From Siphonodentalium dalli (taxonomy: Eukaryota > Mollusca > Scaphopoda > Gadilida > Siphonodentaliidae), in contig CP136061.1 of assembly GCA_032622095.1 (NCBI GenBank), positions 47,993,797 through 48,057,796 on the forward strand: a stretch of DNA of 64,000 nt, read 5' to 3'. Each line of letters starts with the position of its first letter. Position 1 is the first letter of the stretch. Positions 12,103-23,864 of this stretch are shown piece after piece. The translations under genes were made by a program, and so were the position numbers. The notes below the pieces were generated by a model. It saw only the letters and a program-made list of their open reading frames with translations. It had not been told where the DNA came from and searched no databases.

Positions 12103-12570
12103 TATATGTGACCCGCCATATCAAATCCAGTCGTAAGTCGGGATTTGTTTTACCCTGTGCCAATGCATTCTCTTATATATGCGAGTCGACCATAGGTCGC
12201 CTCGCATATATAAGAGAATGCATTGGCCTAACAATTTTTTACAATTTTAATAAATTTTTCTTGTATTCTTTAACAATTTTATAATTTTACCCATACAAAG
12301 CCCCAGACAAACATGAGCAGACGACATTCTTCTATATGCTTCTATATATGTGTGGGGCTCCCTGCAGGGTAATGGATGTTTTTTATTTTATGTTCTAAAA
12401 AATGTAAGAAACATTTATTTAAAAAAAAAGATAAAAAATTGTTAGGCCAATGCATACTCTTATATATGCGAGGCGACCTATGGTCGACTCGCATATATAA
12501 GAGAATGCATTGGCACAGGGTAAAAAAAATCCCGACTTACGACTGGATTTGATATGGCGGGTCACATATA
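12103..12570. mobile_element. Nested foldback element B with two 69-bp hairpins
   Basis: The outer inverted repeat starts TATATGTGACCCGCCATATC and continues through AAATCCAGTCGTAAGTCGGG, and its complement ends at 12570. Just inside each arm, after CCCTGTG, lies a 69-bp near-perfect palindrome with 27-bp arms (start GCCAATGCATTCTCTTATA) at 12159-12227. Its inverted copy, with one substitution, is at 12446-12514. The same hairpin sits in element A (15.1, 49.2, 50.3 kb), whose ends are unrelated. The centre (12228-12445) is AT-rich and non-coding. Confidence 0.85.
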
Positions 12571-12629
12571 CACATATCATTTACTAGATGGTGCATGGCT
12601 GTACGTATTGTATGAACGATTAAAGATAC

Positions 12630-13080
12630 ACAATCCGAATTAACGCTTCCAAATTACTATTTCTTTGGCTTCGTAGGTAAAAAAAACTATTTGATTCGAG
12701 ACGAGGAACCCACCCATCAAAGCTCAGAGTGACCAGATATCGATTTTTGAAATTTGTAATTTCCTGAGATATGTAATTTTTGACGGCCTGGCAAATATTC
12801 GTCAAGCCGACGGTCTCGGACCAACTTACGGATGAAGATGGATAACTCTCAAATCAAGTGGCTTTGGGAGTTAGATATTTGACAAAATCCGGCCAAATTT
12901 CGTTGAACAAAATAAATAACAGGTTTTGGGCAACTTTATACTATTGTTGAATGTGGTTAGCATTATTTTTAGGCAATTAATCGATTCTGATAACTGAAGC
13001 GGCATTTCAAAAATTGTTGTTGTTGTTTGAATCTGATGATATGGGAACCGTCGAATCGTATTGAGTACCTTCAGAAAAAA
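12630..13080. repeat. About 450-bp dispersed repeat, inverted partner at 48.15-48.6 kb
   Basis: Blocks AACCCACCCATCAAAGCTCAGAGTGA, CAAAACCTGTTATTT (complement) and GAATCTGATGATATGGGAACC reappear in reverse order and orientation in 48150-48605. The two copies are clearly diverged by eye and no protein frame is conserved. Confidence 0.7.
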
Positions 13081-13140
13081 CAATGGAATTATGCGTTCTT
13101 CTTCTTGAAACGCGACTTTATAATGTACATATTTTATTTA

Positions 13141-13462
13141 TTTACTTTGATGTATTGTTAAGGAATTGGTTTGAACCATGATTAAATTGGATGGGATCCG
13201 ACTGCATTCGCGCGCACACGTCAAGTTTATTCTGCACATATTCACACGTGCCAGACATGGCACAAGAAGGATAGTCTGTTAATTGGAGCTTATGTGGTTA
13301 CGTTTGAAGGGGATTAGTGGGTAGCCTGGGGTTGTAAAAGCGAGAAAGAGAATGAGTGGTTCGGGGGGCTAGCCCGGGATTGTCGGAAGGACCGAATGGT
13401 CCTCCCCTTAATCCCTCATGTTGTTGCCTTTATTTGTGATCATAAAAAAAAAAAAAAAAAAA
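13141..13462 (+). mobile_element. Probable retroposon 3' tail ending in poly(A)
   Basis: A relatively GC-rich stretch (GGGGGGCTAGCCCGGGATTG, then CCTCATGTTGTTGCC) ends in a 19-A run at 13444-13462 on the plus strand. That is the usual look of a retroposed 3' end. No reading frame was recognised, and the start is a guess from base composition. Confidence 0.4.
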
Positions 13463-13606
13463 TGGTAAGCATTTTGTGATGGTGATTATTTTTTCTTTTT
13501 TTCTTTGCATTTGGTTTTTCGGTTGATGACTGAGGTGAAGGATGTCTCTGATGGTACTGTTGGGTGATACGCTGTAGTTCCGCTTCTTGCTTCGCTTCTT
13601 GCTCTT

Positions 13607-14289
13607 TTATGTAGCGTTGGAAGTTTTCTGATTGTTCTTTGCTGTGTCTATCAGCATTATAGCGATGGCGTTATCTGCAAGCCGGATGGTTTCGTCTACA
13701 GACTGAACAGACCGAGTGCTGTTGTTGTTGCTGGTGGTGGAGCTGGGGGACACCGGGATGTGCTGGTAATCCGGTGTCCGTGGTGGCAAGCTGTCCAGTT
13801 CCACCTCGAAGCAGGCGGCAGGAACAGCAGGGGTGGTTTCCTGCTCCCTTGTTCCGCTTGCCTCGACGACGACAGCAGGGACCTCCGGAAGATCAACGGA
13901 GTCCCTGCTAGCTGGTGCGATGTCGCCTGTCTCCATGCAGGTCACCCCCTCTTCTTCCATTTGGCTCGTCTGGCGGCGTCCCTTCTTTTCCTCGCAGGCG
14001 TCTTTTTCTTGGGCGGCCCGTTCTTCTTCCCACTCAGGTGACAGGAGGCAGTCTTGGAGTTGGTGTCCCGGGCCTGTGATTTCTGGATGCCAGCATCTTC
14101 GGTCCGGAACTCCAGGCAAAGGGTCAGGTATCCCCTGCTAGACTGGAGACTCCAGTTAGCAATGTCCAATACCCGACTTCTTTGCACTGCGGCCAACACG
14201 GCGTCTGGGATTAAATCCATAAGCCTAATCCAAAACCGTCTCACTGGCGTTAAGCACGGGGGCAGCTGCACCCGGAGGCGCGACCACAC
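13607..14289 (-). pseudogene. Non-LTR retrotransposon ORF1 (gag-like) relic
   Basis: On the minus strand two overlapping frames together look like one protein broken by a frameshift. The upstream frame (14289 to 13942) carries MDLIPDAVLAAVQRSRVLD, a hydrophobic strand-like segment, and a lysine/arginine-rich block KKTPARKRRDAARRAKW. The downstream frame (to 13607) is acidic and proline/threonine/serine-rich. The basic RRDAARRAKW-type block resembles what I remember from ORF1-like proteins of invertebrate LINEs, which bind the element RNA. That is recollection, not a search result. The stretch is clearly richer in G+C than its neighbours, consistent with a foreign insert. No reverse transcriptase follows it, so it is a fragment. 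The opposite-strand frames are shadows. Confidence 0.55.
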
Positions 14290-15118
14290 GACTCACCCGT
14301 GCTCAACGCTCTGACAGAAGAGGAACTAATAAGGATCGAAGCAATCACGACCGAAACGGTCATTGAATCAACCATTGAAGCTCGAATGAGCCATGTCCGT
14401 TTAGTACTAACACTGTTATTGAAGAGTTTTGTATGTTACATTTCATTCTGGTTCTATAATATATCTAGCCAATTTTCAAAATGAATATATGGACAGTTCG
14501 GTTTCTCAGAATAATGCAAAATGTATTGTAACCGACACAAGTCTTACATGTATACTCAATGTCTCAATCCATTCAGATGTCGTCGGTCTCCATATATACC
14601 ATCAAGATACAACATTTCTTCCAAATACGCTTTAGTTATCAGAATCGATAACTGTCAACTATGGTATCACACTCTCCTGTCAGAGCGAGAAATTCTTTTG
14701 CATGTACCTTTTATTGGCTTGGACCCGACCGGGTGTCCCAACTATAAATATAACCTATTATTGGCGTCTTAGCTAGTCGGTTTTGATCGGCGATATATTA
14801 GTAGGAATTTCCAATATAATTCAACAGACTCTATATATAAATATACTTTAGTATTCGAACCTAATGTATCGGGTGTTCATGCACATGTATTTGCATTAAA
14901 TGTCATGCACATGTATTTGCATTAAATGTCTGCAAGTTCCCATGTGACCGATTTGAACAATTGAAAAAAATAATATAAGAAAATAGTCCCACTTGCATGA
15001 GACATTGCACTGACATTTTATTGCCAATTCGTCTGGAAAAAATTAGTGGGGTGAGGTCAGACCGCTGCTATGTTACGGATATATACGATTCACACTTCTG
15101 TGCGAATTTTTTTTTTTT
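14290..15118. other. No gene recognised
   Basis: No exon-like sequence. A 26-bp direct repeat (CATGCACATGTATTTGCATT and onward) occurs twice in tandem at about 14879-14930. A T-run at 15108-15120 precedes the next element. Confidence 0.4.
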
Positions 15119-15335
15119 TTAACCCTTTACCCAACAAAACGGCCAAAACCGGCCAAATAAAGCTTCAACAGCCTAAAATATCTTCGGTCTGTCTCAATAG
15201 AACCATACCAATATGGATATCATTGGAACCGGCTCCTTGACCTGACCACATTGTGATAGTTACAGTTATGCCCTGTGCCAATGCATTCTCTTATATATGC
15301 GAGTCGACCATAGGTCGCCTCGCATATATAAGAGA
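15119..15335 (+). mobile_element. Element A, left part only (piggyBac-like TTAA end)
   Basis: Starts TTAA then CCCTTTACCCAACAAAACGG and runs through the same 140-bp unique arm as the copies at 49174 and 50318 (TTCGGTCTGTCTCAATAGAAC, GGATATCATTGGAACCGGC) into the 69-bp hairpin at 15277. It breaks off inside the second hairpin arm at about 15335. The right half is missing. Confidence 0.85.
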
Positions 15336-15954
15336 TTGAGATTACGGTCTGTTCGTTTACTGATTCTGCCAATTTCTGGTCTGTTCTTTTGCCAAACCAA
15401 GTCGTACGGGGACCAATCTGTAACCTGAATCCAGATTCTGAATCTGGATTTTAGCGAAATAACGCCTCAGTGCACAATCGCTAGGCTCCTGTGCGTTCCC
15501 GGCGAGAGAAAGTCTGCCATGCCCAGAAATTGAGCTCAGGGAGAGTTGTGAGAAAATTATGTTTCCCCATCAATAAAAGGCCGTTATGTATATGTGAAGC
15601 GACTCTTGGTCCGCGGGATAATTATGTTAAAACAAGGTTTATAAAATATCACAAAATGAAACGTTGCTTTTGCGATAGCAAGCTGCACGACGGGTGCGCA
15701 TTCGGCGAATGTGCACCAGTCCCAAATCGTCACCACAGTGTGCTTTAATCTTGATTTCGATGCTTCACGGTTTTTTTCTGATATGAAGGAACGTGGCGCC
15801 GGGGATATTATCATAGGGGTGTTTTCCACCCAGGGACGTTGTAGCAGGAGGAGTTGCAATGAGGGGGGGGGTCTAACACTCCAACTTTGGTCAAAATTTT
15901 CAACAGATGGAAATTTCATGCCTCACACAGCATTTGTTGGGAATTTTACACCAC

Positions 15955-16330
15955 TTATAGGTTGAAATTGTTAGTTGGTTGATTTTCCAACAATTAATTA
16001 GTGGGATATTTGTTTTAGACCAACTCTAGCAACTCTTTTCTATAATTAGTCTAAATTTTGGTCTGAAATTGCTATCAATTAGAAATATACAGACATTTTA
16101 GGTGGTGTCAGGTGGGTTGGAAATTTCCAACAGTTGGAAAGTTCAAACCCAGTGGTCCCCTATTTGGGCCCCTCTGGATGGCGGCCAGTTTGAATCGGAT
16201 GTGTTTGGTGAATATGTGGGGTGTCTTGGGGGAAACCTTACACCACTATTTGTTCGACCTAAATTGATAAAGGGTGATAACTGGCATGGGTTCCGTATTT
16301 GAAACCATCTGGACGGCGGCCCTGTTGGAT
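15955..16330. repeat. Dispersed repeat, copy 2 (TTGGAAATTTCCAAC type)
   Basis: Diverged partner of 6520-6825. It is followed by two loose repeats of a 'GGATGGCGGCC ... TTACACCACT' unit (about 16175-16330). Further on, TGCGGCCATTTCG and GGCGGCCATTTTG at about 16480-16510 echo the aagatggc family. Confidence 0.5.
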
Positions 16331-17108
16331 TGGGGTGGGTGCACATGTGTGTCGAAATAGAGTCTTGCGGTCATCCTACAACACTCTTTATTTGAGTGAA
16401 ATATTGAAATGTTCAAATAAGGAATAGAAGTCACATTCGTCGTATATATAATTATATACGTTGAGTAAAAGCTGAAAACTGCGGCCATTTCGTAAAAGTG
16501 GCGGCCATTTTGAATATGCCGACCATTGCGATTGGTTTGTCGAAAAACATTTGACATACACTGGCCATTCATGCCAAATGTCGGGTTTGCATCATAACGT
16601 GAACGATTCTATTACTATTTGACACTTAGCCGCCTTATATATTTTGCAATGATAACATCTATATTTGCTCTGCAAAGCGCAAAGAGACAAATTTGTGAAC
16701 AAATGTTAGATAAAATGTCATTATGCTCGGCTATAACGCCTATAATCTACTAAATTCTCGATGAATTATGTGCAATATCGAAATTATTTATCGTGGGTGC
16801 GCACTGGATCTTATCATTTTTGCTCGTTTGCGAACTGGAGCCATGGAAATTTCGCACTTGAACTACTTGCCTTTTAATGTGCCACATATAGACCTGTTCA
16901 GATTTTTCGTGTATAATTATGTTTGCATTTTCGTATCCCGGATATAACAAACTTACCAGAAAACTATGGTTTGCCCATTTGAATGTCCCATTTCTGGTCT
17001 AAAAACTTTATCGCTGAAGGTTACGGTAAAATGTCGAAAACGAAGTGATAAATCCTGATTGTTCAATCTTCCATGAGCGCTACAAATCAAATTCAACACA
17101 CACGGATA
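16331..17108. other. No gene recognised
   Basis: AT-rich sequence without a credible reading frame or transposon end. Confidence 0.4.
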
Positions 17109-18003
17109 TATGGCAAGCCGTTTTCACATTTTTGATTGATTTAGACTTAAGTCCAATTATTTGGACTTAAGTCCAATTAGTGAATTGATTTGGACTTAAG
17201 TCCAATTAGTGAATTGATTTGGACTTAAGTCCAATTCATTTGGACTTAAGTCCAATTCATCTGGTTTGAAACGATAGTCCCCTTCTTTGTAATGGTATAT
17301 TCCTGCAAGTTTTGATTGACAGTCAAACTTCGTACTAACCAGGGCATTCCTGACTCCAAGACTAACTCCGTACGTCCCCTATGCCACGTGGCTTGTTTTC
17401 GGCATGCCGAGATTGAAAATGTTTCGAATCCGAATTGGCATCTTAATAAATGCTAACTGCATGCATGAATGAAGTAAAATTAATTCACGACTTGATTCAA
17501 TTGTTATTTGACAGCATGTAGTGTAGGCTACACGCAGTTTCGTTTATTGCATTTACTAAGTGTCTTATATTTGATCTGGTCCACATCGAGCTGATTCATT
17601 ATATATGTTGAGAAAGGTAACAATTAACAAGATCAACAAGAATTAGACCCAAATGTAAACGGCCATTTTCCCACAACTCCGCCCTATGAGCAAAACCAGA
17701 CCTGCTTAATATCTGATGGGGGTGTTTCTTATACAGATGAATTGGACTTAAGTCCAAATGAATTGTACTTAAGGCCAAATACCACATAATTGTGAATTCG
17801 GCGAGGAATTGGACTTAAGTCCAAATAGATGAAAATATCGGTATTTGGACTTAAGTCCAAATCAATTGGACTTAAGTCCAATTCCTCGCCGAATTCACAA
17901 TTATGTGGTATTTGGACTTAAGTCCAATTCGCTATTTGGACTTAAGTCCAATTATTTGGACTTAAGTCTAAATCAATCGAAAATGTGAAAACGGCTTGCC
18001 ATA
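17109..18003. mobile_element. TIR element packed with the palindrome TTGGACTTAAGTCCAA
   Basis: Terminal inverted repeats of about 60 bp start TATGGCAAGCCGTTTTCACA on the left, and their complement ends at 18003. Between and within them I count ten exact GGACTTAAGTCC cores and three one- or two-base variants, in two clusters (17142-17257 and 17743-17969). The right cluster also holds a nested inverted repeat (ACCACATAATTGTGAATTCG with its complement, about 17782-17911). The 440 bp between the clusters is unique. There is no transposase. Confidence 0.8.
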
Positions 18004-18493
18004 CGGATACAGACGGTGATATTGAAAAATCACAATTCAATTTTGAAAGAATAATTTTGATTTTTAAGAAAATAGTTACCATTTTAAGTGCCGTCACGCT
18101 ATTTTTATAAAATTGCAGAGAGGGCAACTTAGCATTTATCGATGCGCATGCACTGGACGATTATGCGATTTGGGACGGAAAAAGCAGGAACGGTGGGCCC
18201 CCATGCAGTGACATACGCGGAAACCCTGATATACGACAAAATTTGGAATGTCACGTTGGAAATTCTAACAGTTGCAAAGCTGAAAGGCCCACTTAATTTT
18301 AGAACCCCCAGATCACGTATATAAAATATATGCCATATTATATACCATTTGAAAGATGAGGCTCCATAACATTGTATTATCAACTTATCCGGTGCACCGG
18401 TGTGATAAACTGTGATCATGTTGTTTTTGTTGAGTTACCGACGTGTTTTTGTGAATAAGTTTCATCTAGATTGTAGTAAAAGTGTAATATTTT

Positions 18494-18547
18494 CAATGGA
18501 CGGGGAATAACTATATTTTAATTATAGAGTTATTCCCCCTCCATTGA
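18494..18547. repeat. Short hairpin
   Basis: TCAATGGACGGGGAATAACT pairs with AGTTATTCCCCCTCCATTGA across an AT-rich loop of about 14 bases. It is probably a minimal MITE relic. No U-run suggests a transcript terminator. Confidence 0.6.
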
Positions 18548-20367
18548 TTGAAATACATCTTTATTTTGAATTATGTTGCATTCTGGGAGCCAAAACGGGG
18601 GAATCTATCTATGATTTCAGCTGTTTTCTATTTCTGTGTGGGCATCTTCTGAGACACAGACGTTTCCAGGTTCCAATTGGTGATGAATTATAGTATTTTA
18701 ATAATATTTTATGGCATAGATTGCTATTAAAACCATATAGTATAGGCAAATATGGACATGGGCATTGGTGTCGCCTCGAGAGGGAATTTATGAGACCTAC
18801 ATTTTTGGTTAGCATGAACACTTAACTTTCGGAATCCGTATGTTGGCTTTTTCAGATAGGCGTACTTTTTTTTTCGCACCGCATGGTTTTATTGAGGCAC
18901 CTGTTGATAAAATCGGTCATTTTTTAAATAAAGCCGACATATTTGACAGAGTATATTCACACTTTTTGAGAAGAGATATTCGTCCAATTTTGATACCTGT
19001 GAATGGAGCGATAACGAGAGTAAGGTAATACATGTAACCATTGATTCATTGAATGACAGTCATGACGTCATGTGACATCAAATAATTTTTAGGGTGAGAA
19101 GAATATGACGATTCGCGCAAAGCGTTGTCTTTCGTTTCTAATAAAATCAGAAGTAAGATGGTTATGCCCATTTATTGCCAATTAGCTACGTTCTAATATA
19201 TCCCTTATCGCTGTTGTTCGCATTATTTTTTATCAAATGCAGAAAAATCACCCCCCCCCCTCAAGCTGAGTGGCGGCAGGCTGTGGTGTAAGGCACACAA
19301 AACGCACGATTATGTGCGAAATTGCGAAATTAATACAACGGCCGTTGATGGACTGCTAAGGTATTTTCTAATATATATGTTTCGATCGACACTGTCGAGC
19401 ATTAAAGTAACAATATCACAATATCACAAATTGCTCGCGAAATGTTTTCTAGACTGCGCGTGAGCAACCACATAGTCCGAGAGCCCATAAGTTTTTATTG
19501 TCGTCACTCTGACCAAAAGACCCACTCTGCTCATTTTGTGGCAAATTATATGTAGTTTACGGAAACCAATTTCTTGCGAGTGGGAAACGCGGCGTTTGGG
19601 AGATATTTGACATAGAATGATGCCTGGTGAGAGCGAAAAATGTTACTTAAGTGTTGGGGGGAGGGTTAGTTATTTCGAATGTATGCAACATATATGTAGT
19701 GTCAGCTAACACGTTATATATATACCATTTTGTCGGCAATAAGTCACACTCTCTCGTGAATAAACACAGAATTAGAATTTCGACCAATGACCTCGAGTAC
19801 GAGAGGTCAAAGGTCAAATATATTTTGAAACGCCATTTTTTTTTAAATGTCAAATTGGAAAGTTAGCTTCAGAAATTTTATAATCGTCGATTGGAATCCG
19901 TTCTAGTATAATTTTGAACTTTACTGTATACCAGATTCGGATATGAGGAAAGAAAACTAACATGGACGTTATTGCAACTATCCAAGATGTCGGCCAAAAT
20001 GTGTGCCAAAATAGCCCAAAAACAGTAAAAAATTACAAGAACAGAAAACGACTCCATTATGAAAGGATATTGGTCATAATTTTGTCACACAGGTAAAACA
20101 AGTTGTTTGTATTAATGGGACAGAGTATACCTGGGTATTTTATCTCAAATACAGACAAAAATTGCCGATTAAAATTTGAAAATTATGAATTTCTAGTATT
20201 GTTATATGAATTATGGTAGTTCACTGGAACTAACTAGCAAACAGAGAGTTCAGCAGCTAAAGTGTGGACATGATTGTGATACTGTTCAATTGAAAAAAAT
20301 ATTTCACAAAGCTTCTGACCAATATGCTAATTTGTGTTCAAACCAATTAATTCGCCAGAAGCATATA
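18548..20367. other. No gene recognised
   Basis: I see no exon-like frame or transposon end. A run of ten C at 19251-19260 and some AT microsatellite are the only features. Confidence 0.4.
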
Positions 20368-20684
20368 CTAAGAGCTATCCTCATCACAATCAGAACTGTC
20401 CTCTTCGGAACTATCATGTACTTCTATATCACCAGTATCATCAATATCGTCATCTGATTCCTCGGACTCACATAACACCTCTCTCCAGTAAACCACATAA
20501 TACCACAACGACCTTCCACTTCCTCCCAGCCGTGCATGGAAGGGTCCATTGTTGAGGGAATTGCAAGCGTGGCATTTTTCCAGATATAGGCCACAAAGTT
20601 TGACCTGATGATTTTTTGGTATAATGCCGTTTTCGAAGGAGGGAGACCACTAGAGTCAGCCCCTTTGATTTTTGACAAAAGCTG
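20368..20684 (-). pseudogene. 3' end of an exploded multi-copy family gene (C-terminal part)
   Basis: Read on the minus strand from 20684, the frame gives QLLSKIKGADSSGLPPSKTA and then a helix-like block around IIRSNFVAYIWKNATLAIPS. After a frameshift near 20490 comes a very acidic tail (CESEESDDDIDDTGDIEVHD and onward) ending at a TAG at 20368-20370. The 'GLPPsk-AL-q-i-R-n---a-iWk' pattern is, from memory, the C-terminal signature of a large uncharacterised invertebrate protein family whose function is not established. It directly continues the fragment at 21735-22343: the intervening LINE sits exactly between '...DDARY' and 'QLLSK...'. I am fairly sure it is a pseudogene and less sure of the family. 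Confidence 0.6.
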
Positions 20685-21734
20685 GCTGTTGTTGGTGGGG
20701 CGAATTTCGTACGGAATATTGCAAGAAGTTGACGTGCTATCAGGAGTACCACAGGGAACCGTAATGGGACCGCTGCTCTTTCTTTGTCACATAAATGACC
20801 TACCGGACACAGTAACATCACAAGTCCGGCTATTCGCAGATGACTGCCTCCTGTACCGTCAGATAAACACCTACAAAGACCACGAAATATTGCAACAAGA
20901 CCTACGCAAACTGGAATCATGGGCCACCAAATGGGGGATGCGCTTGAATCCAACTAAGTGCTACATTATGAGCCTAAAGCAGAAGACACAACGATTTTAC
21001 CAACTGGCAGGGCAGATACTCCAAGAAGTCACAAACAACCCGTACCTTGGCGTCCAATTCTCCAATGACATGCAGTGGCATCACCACATCGAGTCCACCA
21101 CGAAGAAGGCAAACTCCACCCTCGGCTTCCTTCGGCGTAATCTCAGGTACTGCCAAATGGATCTTAGAAAAACGGCATACATAGCATTAGTCCGCCCTCA
21201 GCTAGAGTATGCAGCAACAATCTGGGATCCTCACTATGAAAGGGACAAGACAAAGCTGGAGAAGGTGCAACGCAAAGGAGCAAGATTTATAAAACAGGAC
21301 TACCGAACGAGAGAGAAAGGCTGTGTAACATCAATGCTAAGTGAACTTCAACTACCATCCATATAAGCAAGAAGAAAGGAACAGAGACTGACACTATTTT
21401 ACAAAGTGGTAAATGGATCAGCCCCGGGTATCAACTCCGAACACTACCTAAGAAACTACCACCCAAAGAGGAAAAAGAAACCCACAAAATTCAAGGACTT
21501 TGTTAGTGACAACATCGTGGAGAAACTAACCACAAATAACGAAAGTGCCTACGAACCAATTCACACAAACACAGACCAATACGGATATTCCTTCTTCCCG
21601 AGGACTGTACTTGACTGGAACAAACTGGACAACAGCACAGCCAAGGCTCTGGGAGAACAAAAATAGCGCTCCTCACACCGTCCTGTAAAAGCCAGTTTTG
21701 GTCACTAGGACGTAACAACTACATATACATACAG
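20685..21734 (+). mobile_element. 5'-truncated LINE: reverse transcriptase C-terminal half
   Basis: The plus-strand frame shows non-LTR reverse transcriptase blocks in order: LSGVPQGTVMGPLLFL (block with the QG motif, about 20737), VRLFADDCLLYR (catalytic FADD, about 20830), LNPTKCYIMS, YLGVQFSNDMQWHHHI, and the thumb-like region to about 21360. A TAA at 21364-21366 interrupts the frame, which then continues in the same phase (ARRKEQRLTLFYKVVNG) to a TAG at 21664. The tail CTACATATACATACA at about 21718-21732 looks like a degenerate LINE tail. The N-terminal endonuclease and the first reverse transcriptase blocks are absent, as expected of 5' truncation. The insert lies antisense to, and splits, a host-type pseudogene. 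I saw no clear target duplication. The family is probably jockey/CR1-like, but the clade needs a tree. Confidence 0.85.
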
Positions 21735-22343
21735 ATATCTAGCATCATCCACGTTCTCCAAAGAAGCTTTTCCGAACATGGAACAAACAAACGATTCGAG
21801 ATAGTCCAATGTCTCACGACTTACATTTGTCGATGTTCCTAAACTAGCGAAGGCAGATAAGAATCTATCGGATTTAATCGCCGTGTCAAAAGGTTTAATT
21901 TTACCTTTTCGCACGAAAGAAGTTGTATACAGTAAATGCGTCACAAACGATTCTCCCAAGATGGTCCTGTATATTTGAGACATCGACAAAACGTCTTGTG
22001 TTGTTGCTCTCGTGACCAACACCTAACCATACAAATGATTCTATTCCAACCACGTGGTGCAGTAAGATCAGAACATCTGTATCGGAACAGCGGACGACTG
22101 CAGTTGGAAGCTGATATTGATGCGTTATATGGGCTAAATGCAAAACTTTTCTTGCACATGTCGGCTTCCTCGTGTTTACAGTGTAATTCAGTGGCATCTC
22201 TGCGGTTCATAGCGTTCCCACAGGCCCGGTACTCATAACACACATTGGCAAACCCAAACATCAAACAACATTCCCCTAGCACTTCAACATAAATATTATT
22301 TGCCCACTCATCTGCCAAAAATGACACTTTAAAAAGTCTCTGG
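21735..22343 (-). pseudogene. Middle part of the exploded gene ('HEEAD ... DTDVLIL' region)
   Basis: On the minus strand, fragments in shifting frames line up as one protein: SFLADEW near 22320, ATELHCKHEEAD near 22180, VRCSDTDVLILLHHVVG near 22060, GHESNNTRRFVDVS, then ESFVTHLLYTTSFVRKGKIK, SDRFLSAFASLGTSTNVS and LDYLESFVCSMFGKASLENV down to DDARY at 21737. The order 'qEEADtr ... sDTDVLvL ... kR--dis-i ... GK-k ... F---LG ... E-FVc--yGk ... vn-aRy' is how I remember the C-terminal half of the uncharacterised family, in which the acidic DTDV motif recalls PIN/FEN-type nucleases. That functional link is inference. At least three frameshifts make it a pseudogene. It stops precisely where the TIR element at 22344 begins. 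Confidence 0.65.
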
Positions 22344-23131
22344 CCGGATTCGTCATCTCAGGTTTAAACCTGGTCTACCTATGAACCTCTAGGTTTAAAC
22401 CGCCGTGAGTCAGCTAAATCCGTGGTTTGAATCCGAGACCGCAGGTCTAAGTGACGCATTCGTCATCTCTGGTATAAACCTGGTCCAGCCAGACCAGCGG
22501 TTTAGTAGTAGTGTCTCTGTATCGTCGAGATAATTAGTCGTACTTTCCTAATGCGGACCGCCTCGTTTTATTGATTGGGAAAATCAATAATAACGACAGC
22601 GAGCATATTTTGATTGGAAATTTATATGCGAGAAGCACTCACACCTATAAAGTATGTGGGGATACGTTTTTATCAATTTCGATATTGTTTTTGTGTTTTA
22701 TAAGCTTAAACCGGCAACTAAACCATCTAATTCGGCGATCCAGCTAAACCATCTTTACCGAGGCTAAACCTGAGATGACGAACCGTCTTTTCTTCATCGC
22801 GGTTTATAATTGTTAAACAATCAGGCAAAAGGTGGAGCTGTAAATAATCTCGAGTGAGGGCGTATCTAAGTGGCGACTGTAGACTGGTGTTATCATGTTA
22901 CAGTTGATTCATTCGCACGCGATACGTGAGGACGTGTCAGTAAGCATTACATCAGCCTGCATTTTGTTCCGCTTGGGTAGTTTAACTGCAAGCTCATATC
23001 ACCGACTGGAGTTGTCAATCAGCTGGCCACTAAACGACAAAAACGCCCACTTAGACCCGGTTTGGCTGGACCGCCGATGGGGGTTTAAACCAGGATTAAC
23101 TCGGAGGTTTAAACTGAGATGACGAATCGGG
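22344..23131. mobile_element. GGTTTAAACC-rich TIR element
   Basis: The ends are inverted: left CGGATTCGTCATCTCAGGTT, right complement CCGATTCGTCATCTCAGTTT. An internal inverted copy of the same end (AACCTGAGATGACGAACCG near 22766-22784) and further GGTTTAAACC or GGTTTAGC blocks indicate nested or tandem copies. Open frames inside are not protein-like. It abuts the coding relic at 22343. Confidence 0.75.
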
Positions 23132-23479
23132 CATCTGAGTTTAAATTTTCAGCAAAAGTTTTTCGGTTTGACTCTCTGATCTGGACCCGTAACGCGCGAC
23201 TCATTACGCCACCACTGTGGTGTTTCTAGTGTGGCTGTTTTTCATATTCAGTGGTAGTCTCCAATTCTGTGGTCGAGTGGGCGAAGATTTTTTTTTTGTA
23301 CCTTACTCAAATCGTACCGATAGAATCACATAGATGCTGAAATTGTAAAGTTAACGCCACCGGTGTATAATATGTTTTTGAAAATATGACTCAATCGTAT
23401 CGATAGTCAGGACAGGCTGAAATTGTAATCTTAAAGTCACCGGTGTAATAATATGTTGTTGAAAATATAAATAATCTGA

Positions 23480-23580
23480 TAGCCTGAAAATAATATATAA
23501 CCCATTGGGAGCCTCCTGATATAGTGAGGTGAATTATGGGTAAGCCCCCTGGTGTAGTGAGGTGAATTATGGGTAATATT
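23480..23580. repeat. Short direct duplication
   Basis: CTGGTGTAGTGAGGTGAATTATGGGTAA at about 23549 repeats CTGATATAGTGAGGTGAATTATGGGTAA at about 23515 with two changes. Confidence 0.6.
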
Positions 23581-23864
23581 ATGCCTGTTCTATTGTGATA
23601 ACCGCCATCTTTTATCTTCTGGAATTATCGGCGATGTCACCAAGATTTCTACACTCGATTCTTTTAAAATGCACCCTGATCGGTCAAATTCTTTTGATAA
23701 TTCTATCTAAATACATCTTAGCTACTATTCGGATCTGCTTTCCCGGTCGAAAAAGGTTTAGTTTGACCAAAGCGGCTTTTGACAAAAGTTTGTTTATAAA
23801 ATAGCGTACTCGATAAACCCATACGGCCGTAGTACAGCCGTACATGCTGTAAATTTTCGGTGCG

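Noticed and set aside
11889-12284. 131-codon plus-strand frame
   Set aside because: It crosses the left arm and first hairpin of foldback element B and has no recognisable motif.
13760-14314. Plus-strand frames opposite the ORF1 relic
   Set aside because: Shadows of the minus-strand retrotransposon frame. Their composition is explained by its Lys/Arg and acidic blocks read backwards.
15491-15748. Cys-rich 85-codon frame
   Set aside because: Cysteine spacing matches no pattern I know, there is no signal peptide, and an equally long antisense frame overlaps it.
17109-18003. CRISPR-like array of a repeated palindrome
   Set aside because: The spacing is irregular, the repeat is only 12-16 bp, both clusters are mirror images, and terminal inverted repeats bound the unit. 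The context is eukaryotic.
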